64,000 nt of DNA from CAVONV01 sp963697355 (GCA_963697355.1 CAVONV010000011.1:310001-374000), one strand, 5' to 3'. Shown: positions 44,615 through 54,169, counted from the stretch's first letter. Numbers and translations: made by a program. The notes: generated by a model from the sequence alone, not told the origin.

Positions 44615-45001
44615 ATGTCTACACCTCCCAATCCGCCCTTTGATCCACCAAGCGGCACGGAGCCCCCTTCGCCACCACCCCCCGGTAGTGGTGTCGAATC
44701 GGAGATTCACCCCGCCGTTCCCGCGGTCGTGAGCCTCTTTGCCCCTGGGCTTGGACTATTGTTTCTACCCACTCGTGATCGCGTAAAGGATGCGTTACTC
44801 ATCTTCAGCCTGTGGGTTGCATCTGTCATGGCCGTCATCTTGCTGAGTATCGTTACCTTTGGCCTCGGCGTCGTCTGTTGTGGCGTTCCTTTGTTCCTGT
44901 ACAACATCGCGGCAGCCATTCACTCCTACGATGAAGCCGTCTTGCTCGAAGGAGACAAACCGCTCTTGTTCCACAGAGGATTCAGAATCTTCAAGGACTG
45001 A
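44615..45001 (+). CDS. Small membrane protein with Pro-rich N-terminus
   Basis: 128 residues. The first 30 are Pro/Ser-rich; two or three membrane helices follow (about 38-52, 62-85, 88-105) and then a short charged tail. AAGGAGC precedes ATG 44615. No known family is recognised; the layout resembles TM2-like or DUF-type small membrane proteins. The DUF2085 gene follows 49 bp later on the same strand. Confidence 0.7.
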   Translation: MSTPPNPPFDPPSGTEPPSPPPPGSGVESEIHPAVPAVVSLFAPGLGLLFLPTRDRVKDALLIFSLWVASVMAVILLSIVTFGLGVVCCGVPLFLYNIAAAIHSYDEAVLLEGDKPLLFHRGFRIFKD

Positions 45002-45050
45002 GGTACTACATACAAAACGTGGGATGCTCCCCTGACCATCGGGGGTCGTG

Positions 45051-45440
45051 ATGAATGAAGCATATGAGCTCGTGTTCAACATGGCAGGGCACTTCTGCCA
45101 TCAAATACCCGAGAGGAGTTTTTTCGTCGGCGAAGCTCAATTCCCCCTGTGCGTCCGTTGCACCACCCTCCTCCTGGGAGGACTCTCCTCAATTGCTTTT
45201 TTGTTGGCACGCCTTCCGCTGCCGTCAATTCGACTATGCACCCTCATGGTCCTTCCTATGTTGGTCGATCTCGGCCTTACGACCCTTGGAATCAGTGAAG
45301 GCAGCAACGTTCAGCGGGCAGCGACGGCGCTTCTTTTGGGGTTCTTCTTAACCATCGGCTCGTTGAAATGGTTGGCGGACCACGCTCCCATCAGCACCTC
45401 AGGACAAGCGACGCCCAGCACTCGGCGTTCACAAGGGTAA
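45051..45440 (+). CDS. DUF2085 membrane protein
   Basis: About 129 residues. The signature CHQIPERSFFVG followed by PLCVRCT matches DUF2085; three membrane helices follow. The conserved Cys/His set suggests a metal or redox site at the membrane, but no function is known. GTG 45048 immediately before the ATG is an alternative start. Confidence 0.85.
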   Translation: MNEAYELVFNMAGHFCHQIPERSFFVGEAQFPLCVRCTTLLLGGLSSIAFLLARLPLPSIRLCTLMVLPMLVDLGLTTLGISEGSNVQRAATALLLGFFLTIGSLKWLADHAPISTSGQATPSTRRSQG

Positions 45441-45460
45441 TAGGAAGGGTCTTTTGCGAG

Positions 45461-45886
45461 TCAGTTCGGGGCGGCCACCCTCTTGACCATCTTGACTTGG
45501 GTGCCGGTTTTCTCCGGAAAACTGTATTCCACTTCATCCATGAAGCTCTTCATGAAGAAGATGCCGCGACCATTGGCTCGAAGGAGATTTTCTTCGGCTA
45601 GCGGATCGGGGAGCTCGGCGGGATCGAATCCCTCCCCTTCATCCACCACATAAACCTTGAAGTCCGGCTCGCTGTACTCGAAGCGTACCATGACTCGTTT
45701 CGAGGGATCGTTCTTGTTCCCGTGACGCACTGCATTTGTGACCGATTCTCTGATGGCAACACTCATCCAATGCGTCGAGTCAGCGTCGAAGCCCACCTGT
45801 TCGGCCAAATACTCGAAGACCGTCTGCACCAAATCGACGAGCTCGAAGCTACTCTGGAAATCTATAGAGACTACGTTGCTTTCCAT
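45461..45886 (-). CDS. RsbW/SpoIIAB-type anti-sigma factor serine kinase
   Basis: A 141-residue GHKL ATPase (HATPase_c_2). N-box SVTNAVRHGNKND, G1 box VVDEGEGFDP and G2 box NGRGIFFM are all present. Such proteins bind a sigma factor and phosphorylate an STAS antagonist. No sigma factor lies nearby, but an STAS-domain protein begins at 63839. It is a single gene convergent with DUF2085. Confidence 0.9.
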   Translation of the reverse strand: MESNVVSIDFQSSFELVDLVQTVFEYLAEQVGFDADSTHWMSVAIRESVTNAVRHGNKNDPSKRVMVRFEYSEPDFKVYVVDEGEGFDPAELPDPLAEENLLRANGRGIFFMKSFMDEVEYSFPEKTGTQVKMVKRVAAPN

Positions 45887-46036
45887 CGGGGCATACCTAC
45901 TCTACTATACCTCCAATACGCGCAAGATGAAGTCACTAAGTAACACAACAGGCCACTCCGAATCAAGAATTGCCCCCGGGCGGACCGGGTGGGCATGGCT
46001 CGACCCCTTCATCCATTCCGTGCTACCATTTTTCAA

Positions 46037-47332
46037 ATGAAATTGGCGAGCCGAGTGGTGTTGCGTGGCGGGCTAAAACTACCAGGTGACAAATCGATTG
46101 CTCATCGCTTGGCACTATTGGGGACCTTGGCTCCCGGAATCTCCGTCATAGAGAACTTTGCACCGGGCGACGACTGTGGCCGAACTCTCGATGTCGTGCG
46201 AGCCCTCGGACTCTCGGTGGAGCATCGAGGCACGACTCTATCCCTCGAAGGAAAAGGGCTATTCGCCTACCGTGCACCAAGTTCTCCGCTCAACGCGGGC
46301 AATTCGGGCTCGACGGCCCGAATGACTTGCGGTCTCCTCGCAGCCCAACCTTTCGATAGCCGTTTGGACGGAGACGAGAGTCTACGACGGCGCCCAATGG
46401 GACGAATCATCGAGCCTTTGGAGCTCATGGGCGCGAAGTTCGAGATGCAAAGCGAGCAAGCGGACAGGCTGCCGCTGATGATTCGCGGTGGAGGAACCAT
46501 TTGCGGAATCAACTACGATCTCCCGGTTGCCAGCGCACAGGTCAAAACGGCCATCCTACTGGCAGGGCTCCACGCGGAAGGCGTCACCCGCGTTCGAGAA
46601 CCCTATCCGACACGAGACCATACCGAGCTTGCCCTGTCCGCCTTCGGCGCTCCGGTGCGCCGTGAAACGGGAGCTCTCGTTCTTCGAGGAATGCCACGCT
46701 TGGCACCCATTCACTACCGGATACCCGGTGACATTTCATCTGCTGCTTTCTTTGTCACGGCTGCCGCAGCCCTACCCGGTTCTGATCTGGTCATTCAGGA
46801 AGTAGGACTCAACCCGACCCGAACCGGCTTTTTGAAGGTTTTGGAATCGATGGGTGCCGACATCCGCATCGAAGAGGCCTCGGATCGCTTCGGCTCGGCT
46901 GTTGGAGAACAATGGGGCACCGTTCGCGTGAAAGGAGGCGAGCTGAGGGGGACTCAGCTCGAACGCGCGGCCGTTCCGACGGTCATCGACGAGATTCCCG
47001 TTTTGGCCGTGGCCGCCGCCCTAGCTCACGGTGAAACGGCTTTTCACGGCGTGTCGGAGCTTAGGCACAAGGAATCCGACAGACTACGAGCCATTGCCGA
47101 AGGGATATCGGCCCTCGGTGCGAAAGCGGAGATTTTCGATGATCTTCTTCTCATCCAGGGCGGACGTCCATTGAGGGGTGCACGCCTCGAGAGTCACGGT
47201 GACCATCGGATGGCTATGGCTTGGGCGATCGCTTCTTTGGCGGTGAGCGAAGACTGTCAGCTCGTGGGTCAGAATTGTGTCGATATTTCCTATCCCGGGT
47301 TCCGGAAGGATTTGGACCGGCTCGTTGCATGA
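46037..47332 (+). CDS. aroA: 3-phosphoshikimate 1-carboxyvinyltransferase (EPSP synthase)
   Basis: 431 residues from ATG 46037; upstream in-frame starts add a tail not found in the family. Motifs: LPGDKSIAHR, LNAGNSGSTAR, RRPMGRI, RVREPYPTRDHTE and RHKESDRL. It catalyses the sixth step of the shikimate pathway. The stop overlaps the aroK start (ATGA). The LNAGNSGSTAR motif keeps the usual Gly. Confidence 0.96.
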   Translation: MKLASRVVLRGGLKLPGDKSIAHRLALLGTLAPGISVIENFAPGDDCGRTLDVVRALGLSVEHRGTTLSLEGKGLFAYRAPSSPLNAGNSGSTARMTCGLLAAQPFDSRLDGDESLRRRPMGRIIEPLELMGAKFEMQSEQADRLPLMIRGGGTICGINYDLPVASAQVKTAILLAGLHAEGVTRVREPYPTRDHTELALSAFGAPVRRETGALVLRGMPRLAPIHYRIPGDISSAAFFVTAAAALPGSDLVIQEVGLNPTRTGFLKVLESMGADIRIEEASDRFGSAVGEQWGTVRVKGGELRGTQLERAAVPTVIDEIPVLAVAAALAHGETAFHGVSELRHKESDRLRAIAEGISALGAKAEIFDDLLLIQGGRPLRGARLESHGDHRMAMAWAIASLAVSEDCQLVGQNCVDISYPGFRKDLDRLVA

Positions 47333-47865
47333 AGGAAGACCGGCGCCGTTCGTATTTCCTCGTTGGCTTCATGGGAGTGGGAAAAACAACCATTGGAAGG
47401 GGCTTGGCCAAACACCTGGAGTTACCCTTCTACGACTTGGATGAGCTCCTAGAACGGAGATCAGGCAAAACGATCGTAGAGATTTTCAAGACCGAAGGGG
47501 AGAAGGTCTTCCGAGCTTTGGAAACTGAGATCCTTCGTCACGTTGCGAAAAAGAACGCGGCCGTGGTGGCGACCGGCGGCGGGATATTTATTAAAGCCGA
47601 AAATCGCGATATCATTCGTTCTTCGGGGGTCAGCATATGGCTCGACGCACCCTTTGATGTGATCCTTGCTAGGAGCGGGGGATCGAACCGTCCGTTGTGG
47701 GATAGCGTGGAACGAGCGAAGAGCCTTCTCGAAAAGCGTGTTCCCTACTACAGGCAAGCAGATATTCGATTCGAAACGAAAAACTTGAACCATGAAGAAG
47801 CAGTAGAGCAATTGACCAGGATGCTCAGATCTCGCAGCGGGCATGAAATACCTAATACTCAGTGA
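47329..47865 (+). CDS. aroK: Shikimate kinase
   Basis: 178 residues from ATG 47329, overlapping the aroA stop by 4 bases. P-loop GFMGVGKTT, shikimate-binding DLDELLERRSG, ATGGGIF and a NRPLW lid region. It makes shikimate-3-phosphate, the substrate of the adjacent AroA. The 3' end overlaps the phosphoesterase gene by 23 bp. Confidence 0.95.
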   Translation: MKEDRRRSYFLVGFMGVGKTTIGRGLAKHLELPFYDLDELLERRSGKTIVEIFKTEGEKVFRALETEILRHVAKKNAAVVATGGGIFIKAENRDIIRSSGVSIWLDAPFDVILARSGGSNRPLWDSVERAKSLLEKRVPYYRQADIRFETKNLNHEEAVEQLTRMLRSRSGHEIPNTQ

Positions 47866-48583
47866 TATTCACTCCAATTTGGAAGCGCTGACCTCCGTGC
47901 TTCGCCACGTCAAGAGGAAGCGATTCGATCGAGTCATTGTGCTCGGGGACGTGGTGGGCTATGGCGCTGACCCAAACCGCACCGTTGACATCGTGAGGCG
48001 TCTCAAGCGAATGATGATCATTCGCGGCAATCACGACAAGGTTTGTAGCGGTCTCGAATCGGGCGAGATGTTCAACCGTATCGCCCTCGAATCCGCCAAA
48101 TGGACGCAAAACAAGCTTCTCTCACGTCACCGTTCTTGGCTCGCTCGACTACCCAAAGGACCTGCCCACATCGATGAGCTCTTTTCGATCTCTCACGGGA
48201 CCCCGATGGACGAAGATGCCTACATTTTCGGGGAGATCGAGGCGCTCAACATGTTCCGTTTTTTCAAGCTGCCTATTTGCTTCTTCGGTCACAGTCACTT
48301 TCCCGTGATTTTCAGCTTGGATTCCGAAGCTTTGACGACATACGTGCCGCACGATGCGACGTTTCGACTGAGGCTACGTAAGGACACGCGCTACCTGATC
48401 AATCCCGGCTCTATTGGACAACCACGCGATGGTGACCAGCGAGCCAGTTTCGGCATCTACGATTCCGGCAAGATGACGATGGCCATCTATCGTGTTCCCT
48501 ACAAGTATCAGGTCACTCAAGGCAAGATACGGGCAGCGGGACTCCCCAAGCCTCTAGCCGATCGACTCGCTGTCGGGCGGTAG
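47843..48583 (+). CDS. Calcineurin-like metallophosphoesterase (YfcE-type)
   Basis: 246 residues. Metal motifs in order: SDIHSN, LGDVVGYG, RGNHDKV, SHGTP and FGHSHFP. They match the MPE superfamily of small phosphodiesterases. It starts at ATG 47843 inside the aroK 3' end, so it is translated from the aroA-aroK messenger. Substrate unknown. Confidence 0.9.
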   Translation: MKYLILSDIHSNLEALTSVLRHVKRKRFDRVIVLGDVVGYGADPNRTVDIVRRLKRMMIIRGNHDKVCSGLESGEMFNRIALESAKWTQNKLLSRHRSWLARLPKGPAHIDELFSISHGTPMDEDAYIFGEIEALNMFRFFKLPICFFGHSHFPVIFSLDSEALTTYVPHDATFRLRLRKDTRYLINPGSIGQPRDGDQRASFGIYDSGKMTMAIYRVPYKYQVTQGKIRAAGLPKPLADRLAVGR

Positions 48584-48589
48584 AAAGAA

Positions 48590-48684
48590 AGAACTCAAGA
48601 ACTCAAGAAATCAAGAACTCAAGAACTCAGGAGACCGAGAATAGGATTCCTGAATTCGTGATTTCTTGAGTTCCTGATTTCTTT
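48590..48684. repeat. Period-8 repeat with inverted half (AACTCAAG)n
   Basis: Five AACTCAAG-type units (48590-48630) are followed by inverted versions (CCTGAATTCGTGATTTCTTG.. at 48649-48684), so the whole can fold into a long imperfect hairpin. It lies just after the phosphoesterase stop in a convergent intergenic region. Confidence 0.8.
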
Positions 48685-48694
48685 CATACGCAGC

Positions 48695-48721
48695 AAAAAA
48701 AAGCAGCCCATGGCGGGCTGC
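48695..48721 (-). terminator. Perfect intrinsic terminator
   Basis: On the minus strand GCAGCCC, a 5-base loop and GGGCTGC are followed by eight T. It serves the small hypothetical gene at 48794-49129. Confidence 0.92.
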
Positions 48722-48793
48722 GATCAGCAGACGTTTGGTCCCTGCCGTCCTGGGGGGGTGGATGGCGAGGTGGAAACCTTGGCCGCTGTAGTG

Positions 48794-49129
48794 TTATTCG
48801 TTAACCGCCCGATCGATCGAGCGGCGAAGACCGTTCTCAGCGATTCCTCTACCTTCTTCGGAGGGAGTCGTTCCAAACCGAAGTACGAACCGCCCACCCG
48901 TGGTCAGGGAAAGGTGGTCGATAAGCCGCCGCGTCATATCTTTCCAGAACCAAAGCCGCTGTTTCCCCAGGGCCTTTTTCAACGCCTTGCGGAGCTCCAG
49001 GTCTTCAGTACGGAAGGAAACTTGTCCTTCCATGTCGCGAATTCCGATTTCGTAGGAGATTTCGCCGACGCGTTCAGAACCTCTGTAAATCCGTATCCCG
49101 AATTCTTGCCTATCGATCGAATTTGCCAT
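48794..49129 (-). CDS. Hypothetical protein, 111 residues
   Basis: A soluble alpha/beta-looking protein with EFGIRIYRGSERVGEISYEIG at the start and a charged middle (DLELRKALKKALGKQRLWFW). AAGGAG lies 7 bases before the ATG, and a perfect terminator follows. This makes it a well-defined monocistronic gene. No family is recognised; no membrane segment or cysteine-rich motif. Confidence 0.75.
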   Translation of the reverse strand: MANSIDRQEFGIRIYRGSERVGEISYEIGIRDMEGQVSFRTEDLELRKALKKALGKQRLWFWKDMTRRLIDHLSLTTGGRFVLRFGTTPSEEGRGIAENGLRRSIDRAVNE

Positions 49130-49304
49130 TGTGCAACTCCTTGCTCCTAACCTTCCTGAACCACTTGAGTAGCAAGATGCATGCCTGACTTCGATGTCGT
49201 CTGAAAAAGGTCTCAGATACTAGATATCGTGTAGGGAAGTCTCCATACCACCAATATCCGCGTTTCATTTCGTTATGCGTGGTGACATTATATGATCCTT
49301 TGCG

Positions 49305-49343
49305 TGGGAAAAAACCTACAAAATATAGGGGTAGTGCCCCATA
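49305..49343 (-). terminator. Candidate terminator of GT9 gene
   Basis: On the minus strand TATGGGG-CACTA-CCCCTATA forms a short hairpin followed by TTTTGTAGGTTTTTT. It lies about 45 bp beyond the GT9 stop. A second GGGG..CCCC hairpin sits nearer to the stop. Confidence 0.55.
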
Positions 49344-49386
49344 GTTCCCTTTATTTGCCCCAAATCAACGCATGGGCACCAATAGG

Positions 49387-50400
49387 CTAGGGGCAATCCC
49401 CTACATTGGTACTCACCTTTTGGATAGTGGCCCAGAGCTCATCGGGTTCGATCTCGAAAGACGAGACAAGAACCCGTCGTCCTCGAGGGGCCCAAAGCTT
49501 TGGGTCGGTAGGTCCGAAAAGCGCCCATGTCGAGGCCCCCACAGCCGCAGCAAGGTGGGTGATTCCGGAGTCGTTCCCAACGTACATTCTCGCTTCGGAA
49601 ATCAGAGCAGCTACAGCCATGAGATTGAGGTTGCTCATGACCGGCAATTTCACCTCTACTCTCTCCAACAGTCGTCGAACGGGCTCGTAGTCGGCTTGGC
49701 CCTCGAGAAGCAAGACACGGAGACCGTGGTTGGTGGCCAAGTGCACGAGCCGAGCGTATTTCTCTGTGCTCCAATTCTTCTTCGAGCTTCCACTGCCCGG
49801 ATGTATGACGAGAAAACGGCCCGGCACAAGTGACTCACTAGAAAGAATTTTCCGGGCCCAGGCCCTGCTGTCCTCGGGAAGGTCCAGTTCGGGGGTGGGG
49901 GTCCTACCCACCACACCCAACGGTTCAAGGGTGCGCATCAAATGATCAGCCGCATGAACTCCCGAGCCTTCGTCGGGAAACGCCCGGCTTTGAAGGTAAG
50001 GCACGCCCGAGAGCTCCAACTGCCCCTTCAGATGACCGAGTCGATCGGAGCACCAGGCGATAACGATGTCGAACGGCTCGAGGAAACCCTGGAGCTCGAC
50101 GGCGGGCCCGCCTGAGAGCAGGCCGGCGAAGCGGGCCCGGTCGATGGAGTGGATGGAATCTGCATGGAGAGGACTTACGGCGACACGCAAGGGAGTTGGG
50201 TAGCCTACCAACTCGATTCGCCCCTCCCCTTCTACTACGCGTCTCACGGCCTGTAGCGAGGGCAAGCTCAGAATCGTGTCACCCAGAGCACAGGGACGAA
50301 TGACCAAGACTCGGTCGCCGGGCCCGAGTCGTCGCAATCGACCCGCTCGATTTTTTGCAGGTGACGGGCCGCCTTCTGCGAGCCTGTTTGTGGTTTTCAT
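49387..50400 (-). CDS. Glycosyltransferase family 9 (heptosyltransferase-type)
   Basis: 337 residues from ATG 50400 (an in-frame GTG at 50424 is possible). GT9 landmarks: RPCALGDTILSLPSLQAVRR near the N-terminus, IHPGSGSSKKNWSTEKYARL and the C-terminal VGNDSGITHLAAAVGAS..LFGPTDP. The family adds heptose or related sugars to the LPS core in the cytoplasm. Its presence supports a diderm envelope. It is monocistronic. Confidence 0.92.
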   Translation of the reverse strand: MKTTNRLAEGGPSPAKNRAGRLRRLGPGDRVLVIRPCALGDTILSLPSLQAVRRVVEGEGRIELVGYPTPLRVAVSPLHADSIHSIDRARFAGLLSGGPAVELQGFLEPFDIVIAWCSDRLGHLKGQLELSGVPYLQSRAFPDEGSGVHAADHLMRTLEPLGVVGRTPTPELDLPEDSRAWARKILSSESLVPGRFLVIHPGSGSSKKNWSTEKYARLVHLATNHGLRVLLLEGQADYEPVRRLLERVEVKLPVMSNLNLMAVAALISEARMYVGNDSGITHLAAAVGASTWALFGPTDPKLWAPRGRRVLVSSFEIEPDELWATIQKVSTNVGDCP

Positions 50401-50523
50401 GGTAAAATCCAAGCGATTGATCACCTATCGAAAAGACATAGCCTAGTTGGGCATCTTTGGCCGTCGACGATTAGAAGTCGAATCCGATGAGGACTTCGGC
50501 TTGTACCGGCGAGGAGAGTACTG

Positions 50524-50886
50524 ATGAACAAGATGTTCCTAGCGTCATCCGTCGTTGTCCTGATCCTTCTGTGCACCCTATCCCCGGCTCGAGCGCAGGA
50601 ACAGGAGCAAGAGGCTCAGGAACCGACAGTCCAGACCCTTGATCCTGCCGCTCAAGAGTCCTTCACTCGTGGTTTGCGGCTCTACAGAAACCGGAACTTC
50701 AGGGACGCCATGAGTGAATTCAGCCAAGTTTCCGAGTCCCAGCCGGACCGGGCAGACGTCCATTATTTGATCGGCTATTGCCACCTGATGCTCAAGGAAT
50801 TCGGTCCATCCGTGGACGCCTTCCGTCGCTCCTTCGATAAAGACCCAGAATTCGACCCGCGCACGATCTACAAGAATCGAAAGTAG
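50524..50886 (+). CDS. Periplasmic TPR-containing protein
   Basis: 120 residues. The signal peptide ends SPARA, then a Gln/Glu-rich linker and one to two TPR units (ESFTRGLRLYRNRNFRDAMSEFSQV, ADVHYLIGYCHLMLKEFGPSV shown in part). GAGGAG precedes the ATG. It is probably a small protein-interaction adaptor in the periplasm. Function unknown. Confidence 0.75.
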   Translation: MNKMFLASSVVVLILLCTLSPARAQEQEQEAQEPTVQTLDPAAQESFTRGLRLYRNRNFRDAMSEFSQVSESQPDRADVHYLIGYCHLMLKEFGPSVDAFRRSFDKDPEFDPRTIYKNRK

Positions 50887-50921
50887 GGAATCGACGTTAG
50901 GTCTGGCGAGGTCTCAGCACG

Positions 50922-52505
50922 TCAGCTGGCGTTCGCCTTTTTGTCGCCTTTTCCGGCACTCGCGGGGCGTTCTCTCGACCTCGGTCTGGTTCCTCCGCTT
51001 CGTTTCTTCGGAATCAGATCGAACTTCTCTTGATGGAGATTACCGTCGGTTTTGACGACGACATCCTGCCCGAGCATGACTCGCAATTCCTCCATAACCG
51101 GGGCCGCTTGCTCTCGAAGAGCTCTTCCGACATCGGGGTGCACCCTTATCGTCAATCCACGAGGAAAGTCATCGAGATTCATCCGCACCTTGTCCATGAT
51201 TTCGTAACAAACCGACTCCGGAGATTTGATCCAAGAGCTCCCTTGGCAGTAAGGACAAGGGTGACACAGAAGGCGTTCCAGAGATTTCTTGACTCTTTTC
51301 CTTGTCAATGCGACCAAGCCGAATTCGTTGATCTGGATCGTTTTGGTTGGAGAGGAGTCTTTTTCGAGCTCCTTCTCGAGTGCGGCGAAAACCTGCTGCT
51401 GGTTCCGTCGCTCTTCCATGTCGATGAAATCCAGGACGATGATTCCCCCCAAGTCTCGAAGACGTATTTGCCTGACTATCTCTTGGCAAGCTTCTAAGTT
51501 GATCCGGGTAATCGTATCTTCGAGTCGAGTCTCGCCGGTGTAGCGGCCCGTATTCACGTCGATGGCAACGAGCGCCTCGGTCTGGTTGATAACGATATAG
51601 CCTCCCGATTTCAGCCAAACTTTGCTCTTGAGTGCCTTGTCGATTTCCGATTGGACTCGATACTCCTCGAAAATGGGGTAGTTGCGAGAGTAGTACTTGA
51701 CCCGGTGGAGCATTTTGGGCTGTATTTCTTTGACGAAGCTGGCAACCTGCTCGAACAACTCTTCCGAATCCATGCGTATGGCGGTGAAATCCGGAGACAA
51801 ATGATCTCGTATGTACTTGAAAACCAGTCCCAAATCACGGTGGACGATCGCCGGGGATTTGCTCGACTCCGCCTTTCGCCCCACTTCTTTCCACTGGTTT
51901 TCGAGGAATCGCATATCAGCAATGATGGTTGCATCGTCCTGGCCCTGCGCAGCCGTTCGAACGATGAATCCCCCATTGGTTGTTCGGTTTCCCTGTACGA
52001 GTCTTCGGAGTCTCGATCGCTCTTCAGATGTCTCAATCTTTCTCGAAATACCAATGTGATCCACGGTCGGCATGAAGACGAGCAATCGGCCTGGCAGGCT
52101 GATGTAAGAGGTTATCCGTGCACCCTTTGTACCAATAGGTTCCTTGGCAACCTGCACGAGCACATCTTGGCCCTCGCTGAGGAGTTTGTCGATGGACGAC
52201 TCGCCGGCGGCGGCACGAGCCGCTTCACGCTCCTCCTCTTGGATATCCTCATCGACCTCCAAGAAAGGGGCATCTTCGCCTTCCAGAACATCCGAGACGT
52301 ACAGAAAGGCATCTCGATCCAAGCCAATATCCACAAAAGCGGACTGCATGCCTGGAAGCACACGATTGACGCGGCCTTTGTACAGATTGCCGACGACGCC
52401 TCGGTTTCTTTCCCTGTCCACCGAGACCTCGGTGACGACGCCGTCCTCGACAATCGCCACCCGAGTCTCCAGCGCGGTGTGACTGATGACCATCTCTTTT
52501 AACAT
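50922..52505 (-). CDS. rng: Ribonuclease G/E
   Basis: 527 residues from ATG 52505. The N-terminal S1-like region (GNLYKGRVNRVLPGMQSAFV) is interrupted by an acidic insert (about 80-105). The catalytic DNase I-like part has AIDVNTGRY and VLDFIDM with the metal Asp residues. The zinc-link is CHPCPYC. The tail is basic. It cleaves single-stranded AU-rich RNA and matures 16S rRNA. It is downstream of the mre-mrd-rodA genes on the same strand, as in many bacteria. Confidence 0.95.
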   Translation of the reverse strand: MLKEMVISHTALETRVAIVEDGVVTEVSVDRERNRGVVGNLYKGRVNRVLPGMQSAFVDIGLDRDAFLYVSDVLEGEDAPFLEVDEDIQEEEREAARAAAGESSIDKLLSEGQDVLVQVAKEPIGTKGARITSYISLPGRLLVFMPTVDHIGISRKIETSEERSRLRRLVQGNRTTNGGFIVRTAAQGQDDATIIADMRFLENQWKEVGRKAESSKSPAIVHRDLGLVFKYIRDHLSPDFTAIRMDSEELFEQVASFVKEIQPKMLHRVKYYSRNYPIFEEYRVQSEIDKALKSKVWLKSGGYIVINQTEALVAIDVNTGRYTGETRLEDTITRINLEACQEIVRQIRLRDLGGIIVLDFIDMEERRNQQQVFAALEKELEKDSSPTKTIQINEFGLVALTRKRVKKSLERLLCHPCPYCQGSSWIKSPESVCYEIMDKVRMNLDDFPRGLTIRVHPDVGRALREQAAPVMEELRVMLGQDVVVKTDGNLHQEKFDLIPKKRSGGTRPRSRERPASAGKGDKKANAS

Positions 52506-53077
52506 TCGATTCACCAATTGACCTGACGAGCTCGAGAGCCAATCTTTCCGGACCGAGCATCTTCACCTTCTCCCCGGGACGCATCGGGAACAAAAGGATG
52601 CACGTCACCCCGGCCAAATACCCGCGGCTAGGTCACTAGGCTATCGATGCTTCGGTCAGTCGTTTCCTTGTTTTGAGAAACCTCTCCATCCCGAAGCCTC
52701 ATCAGCCTCGAAATGAGAACTCGATCAAGAGCCGACAGCCCTAGTAGACTCAGGGACTTCAAACGGATGCCCCACGACACGACCCGTCTTCTGGCAGCGT
52801 CGACTCCTTGAAACCTTCGGGTCGGCGTTCGATATCGCCGAGACCTAGTTCGATAACTTACCACGGGAAGAACGCAGGAAAAAGTAGTTACAGCTGAACC
52901 GGGTCGTCAGGGCGCAAAGAAGACCAAGTTAGTCCACCAGAGATTTGGAGTGTGCTCATCTTCTCGGCGTCTCCGCGCATTGGCGTCTTGGCGTTCAATT
53001 CCGGAGAGAGTCTCGAATGGCTGGACTATCGAATTCTCGAGCTCTGGGCTGCGGTGCCGGGGGGATCCGTGGGCGCC
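52506..53077. other. 572-bp region between rodA and rng
   Basis: No supported gene. A 78-codon Arg-rich open frame (52628-52864, minus) has no ribosome site or recognisable features. The right part holds the CGCCAAG-type repeat and an octamer-like GAATTCTCGAGCTCT at about 53031-53045. Confidence 0.5.
52909..53000. repeat. CGCCAAG-type intergenic repeat, copy 3
   Basis: Left arm GGGCGCAAAGAAGACC; right arm GCATTGGCGTCTTGGCGTTCAA, the latter close to the reverse complement of the left arm of copy 2 at 36363. It lies upstream of rng and downstream of rodA. Confidence 0.6.
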
Positions 53078-54169
53078 TCAGTTCACAAATCGCCTCATCC
53101 GAACATTGAGAATGAGGCCGAGCCCCATCATGGTGGTCAACATCGAAGATCCACCATAGCTCATCAAAGGCAGCGGGAAGCCTTTGATAGGCACGAGTCC
53201 ACCCACCATGGCCATGTTGTACAAGGTCTGAAAGAAGAACATCGACAATATACCCGCCACAAGATAGATGCCGAGTCGATCGCGGGCCCGCCGGGCGGTG
53301 TCAAGGCCTCGGAGCACGATCAGCAGGTAGAGCAGCATGACCGTGGCTACTCCGATGAATCCGAATTCCTCTGCAATGACGGCGAACACGAAGTCCGTGT
53401 GGGGCGCGGGGAGAAACTGCAACTGACTCTGAGAGCCTTCGAGCCAACCCGCCCCCGCGACGCCGCCTGAACCAACGGCGATGGTGGACTGAATACTCTG
53501 GTAGCCGGCACCCTTAGGATCGCGCATAGGATCCAAGAAAGCCTGCACTCGTTCCTTCTGGTAATCCTTGAGTAGAAAATTCCAGCCGAGTGGAAGCGCC
53601 AAAGCAAAAATGAAGCCGGCCAGCAGAATGAGGCGGGGCTTCACGCCAGCAAGCAAGGCCATAGCCACGTAGACGACACTCAAAGTCGCCGCTGTCCCGA
53701 GGTCCGGTTGGAGCGCAACGAGCAAGACGGGAAGGCCGGCTATCGCACCGGTAGTGGCCACTTCCTGAGTACTGAGCACACCCCGCCGGACCCCAGCGAA
53801 GTACTTCGCAAGAAGCAAAACCAGAATGAGCTTGGCCAATTCACCAGGTTGAATCGTCATCGGCCCAATCTCGAGCCAACGATTTGTGCCGGCTCGAAGA
53901 GCGCCAAAAATGAGCAAATAAACAAGTGATCCCAACAGCAGCAAATAAAGGATCTCCGCGTGATCCGCGAGGGCATGGTAATCCACTAGCATCGCCAGAA
54001 TCATCAATCCCAAGCCGCCGAGGATCATGACGATCTGACGTTGATAGAGCTCGGGAGTGGGCCCTCCCTGAGTGGCGCTATAGACGACCGCCACTCCGAA
54101 TCCTGAGGCGAGGAGAATCCCCAGAATCAGGAGCCAATCAATGCCGTACCAGAGTCGCTTGTTGAGCAC
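53078..54169 (-). CDS. rodA: Rod-shape SEDS glycosyltransferase RodA
   Basis: 363 residues, about ten membrane helices. SEDS landmarks: YQRQIVMILGG near 40, RWLEIGPMTIQPGELAKL, LVALQPDLGTA and the C-terminal GFPLPLMSYGGSSMLT. It polymerises peptidoglycan for cell elongation with PBP2. Its start overlaps the end of mrdA by 32 bp on the same strand, so the two are coupled. Confidence 0.96.
   Translation of the reverse strand: MLNKRLWYGIDWLLILGILLASGFGVAVVYSATQGGPTPELYQRQIVMILGGLGLMILAMLVDYHALADHAEILYLLLLGSLVYLLIFGALRAGTNRWLEIGPMTIQPGELAKLILVLLLAKYFAGVRRGVLSTQEVATTGAIAGLPVLLVALQPDLGTAATLSVVYVAMALLAGVKPRLILLAGFIFALALPLGWNFLLKDYQKERVQAFLDPMRDPKGAGYQSIQSTIAVGSGGVAGAGWLEGSQSQLQFLPAPHTDFVFAVIAEEFGFIGVATVMLLYLLIVLRGLDTARRARDRLGIYLVAGILSMFFFQTLYNMAMVGGLVPIKGFPLPLMSYGGSSMLTTMMGLGLILNVRMRRFVN

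Noticed and set aside
48590..48684. Possible CRISPR array
   Set aside because: Units are contiguous octamers without unique spacers, and no cas genes are present in the window.
51651..52502. 283-codon open frame on the plus strand
   Set aside because: Antisense to rng, which has full RNase E/G motifs.
52628..52864. 78-codon Arg-rich open frame between rodA and rng
   Set aside because: No ribosome site, biased composition, and no homology recognised.
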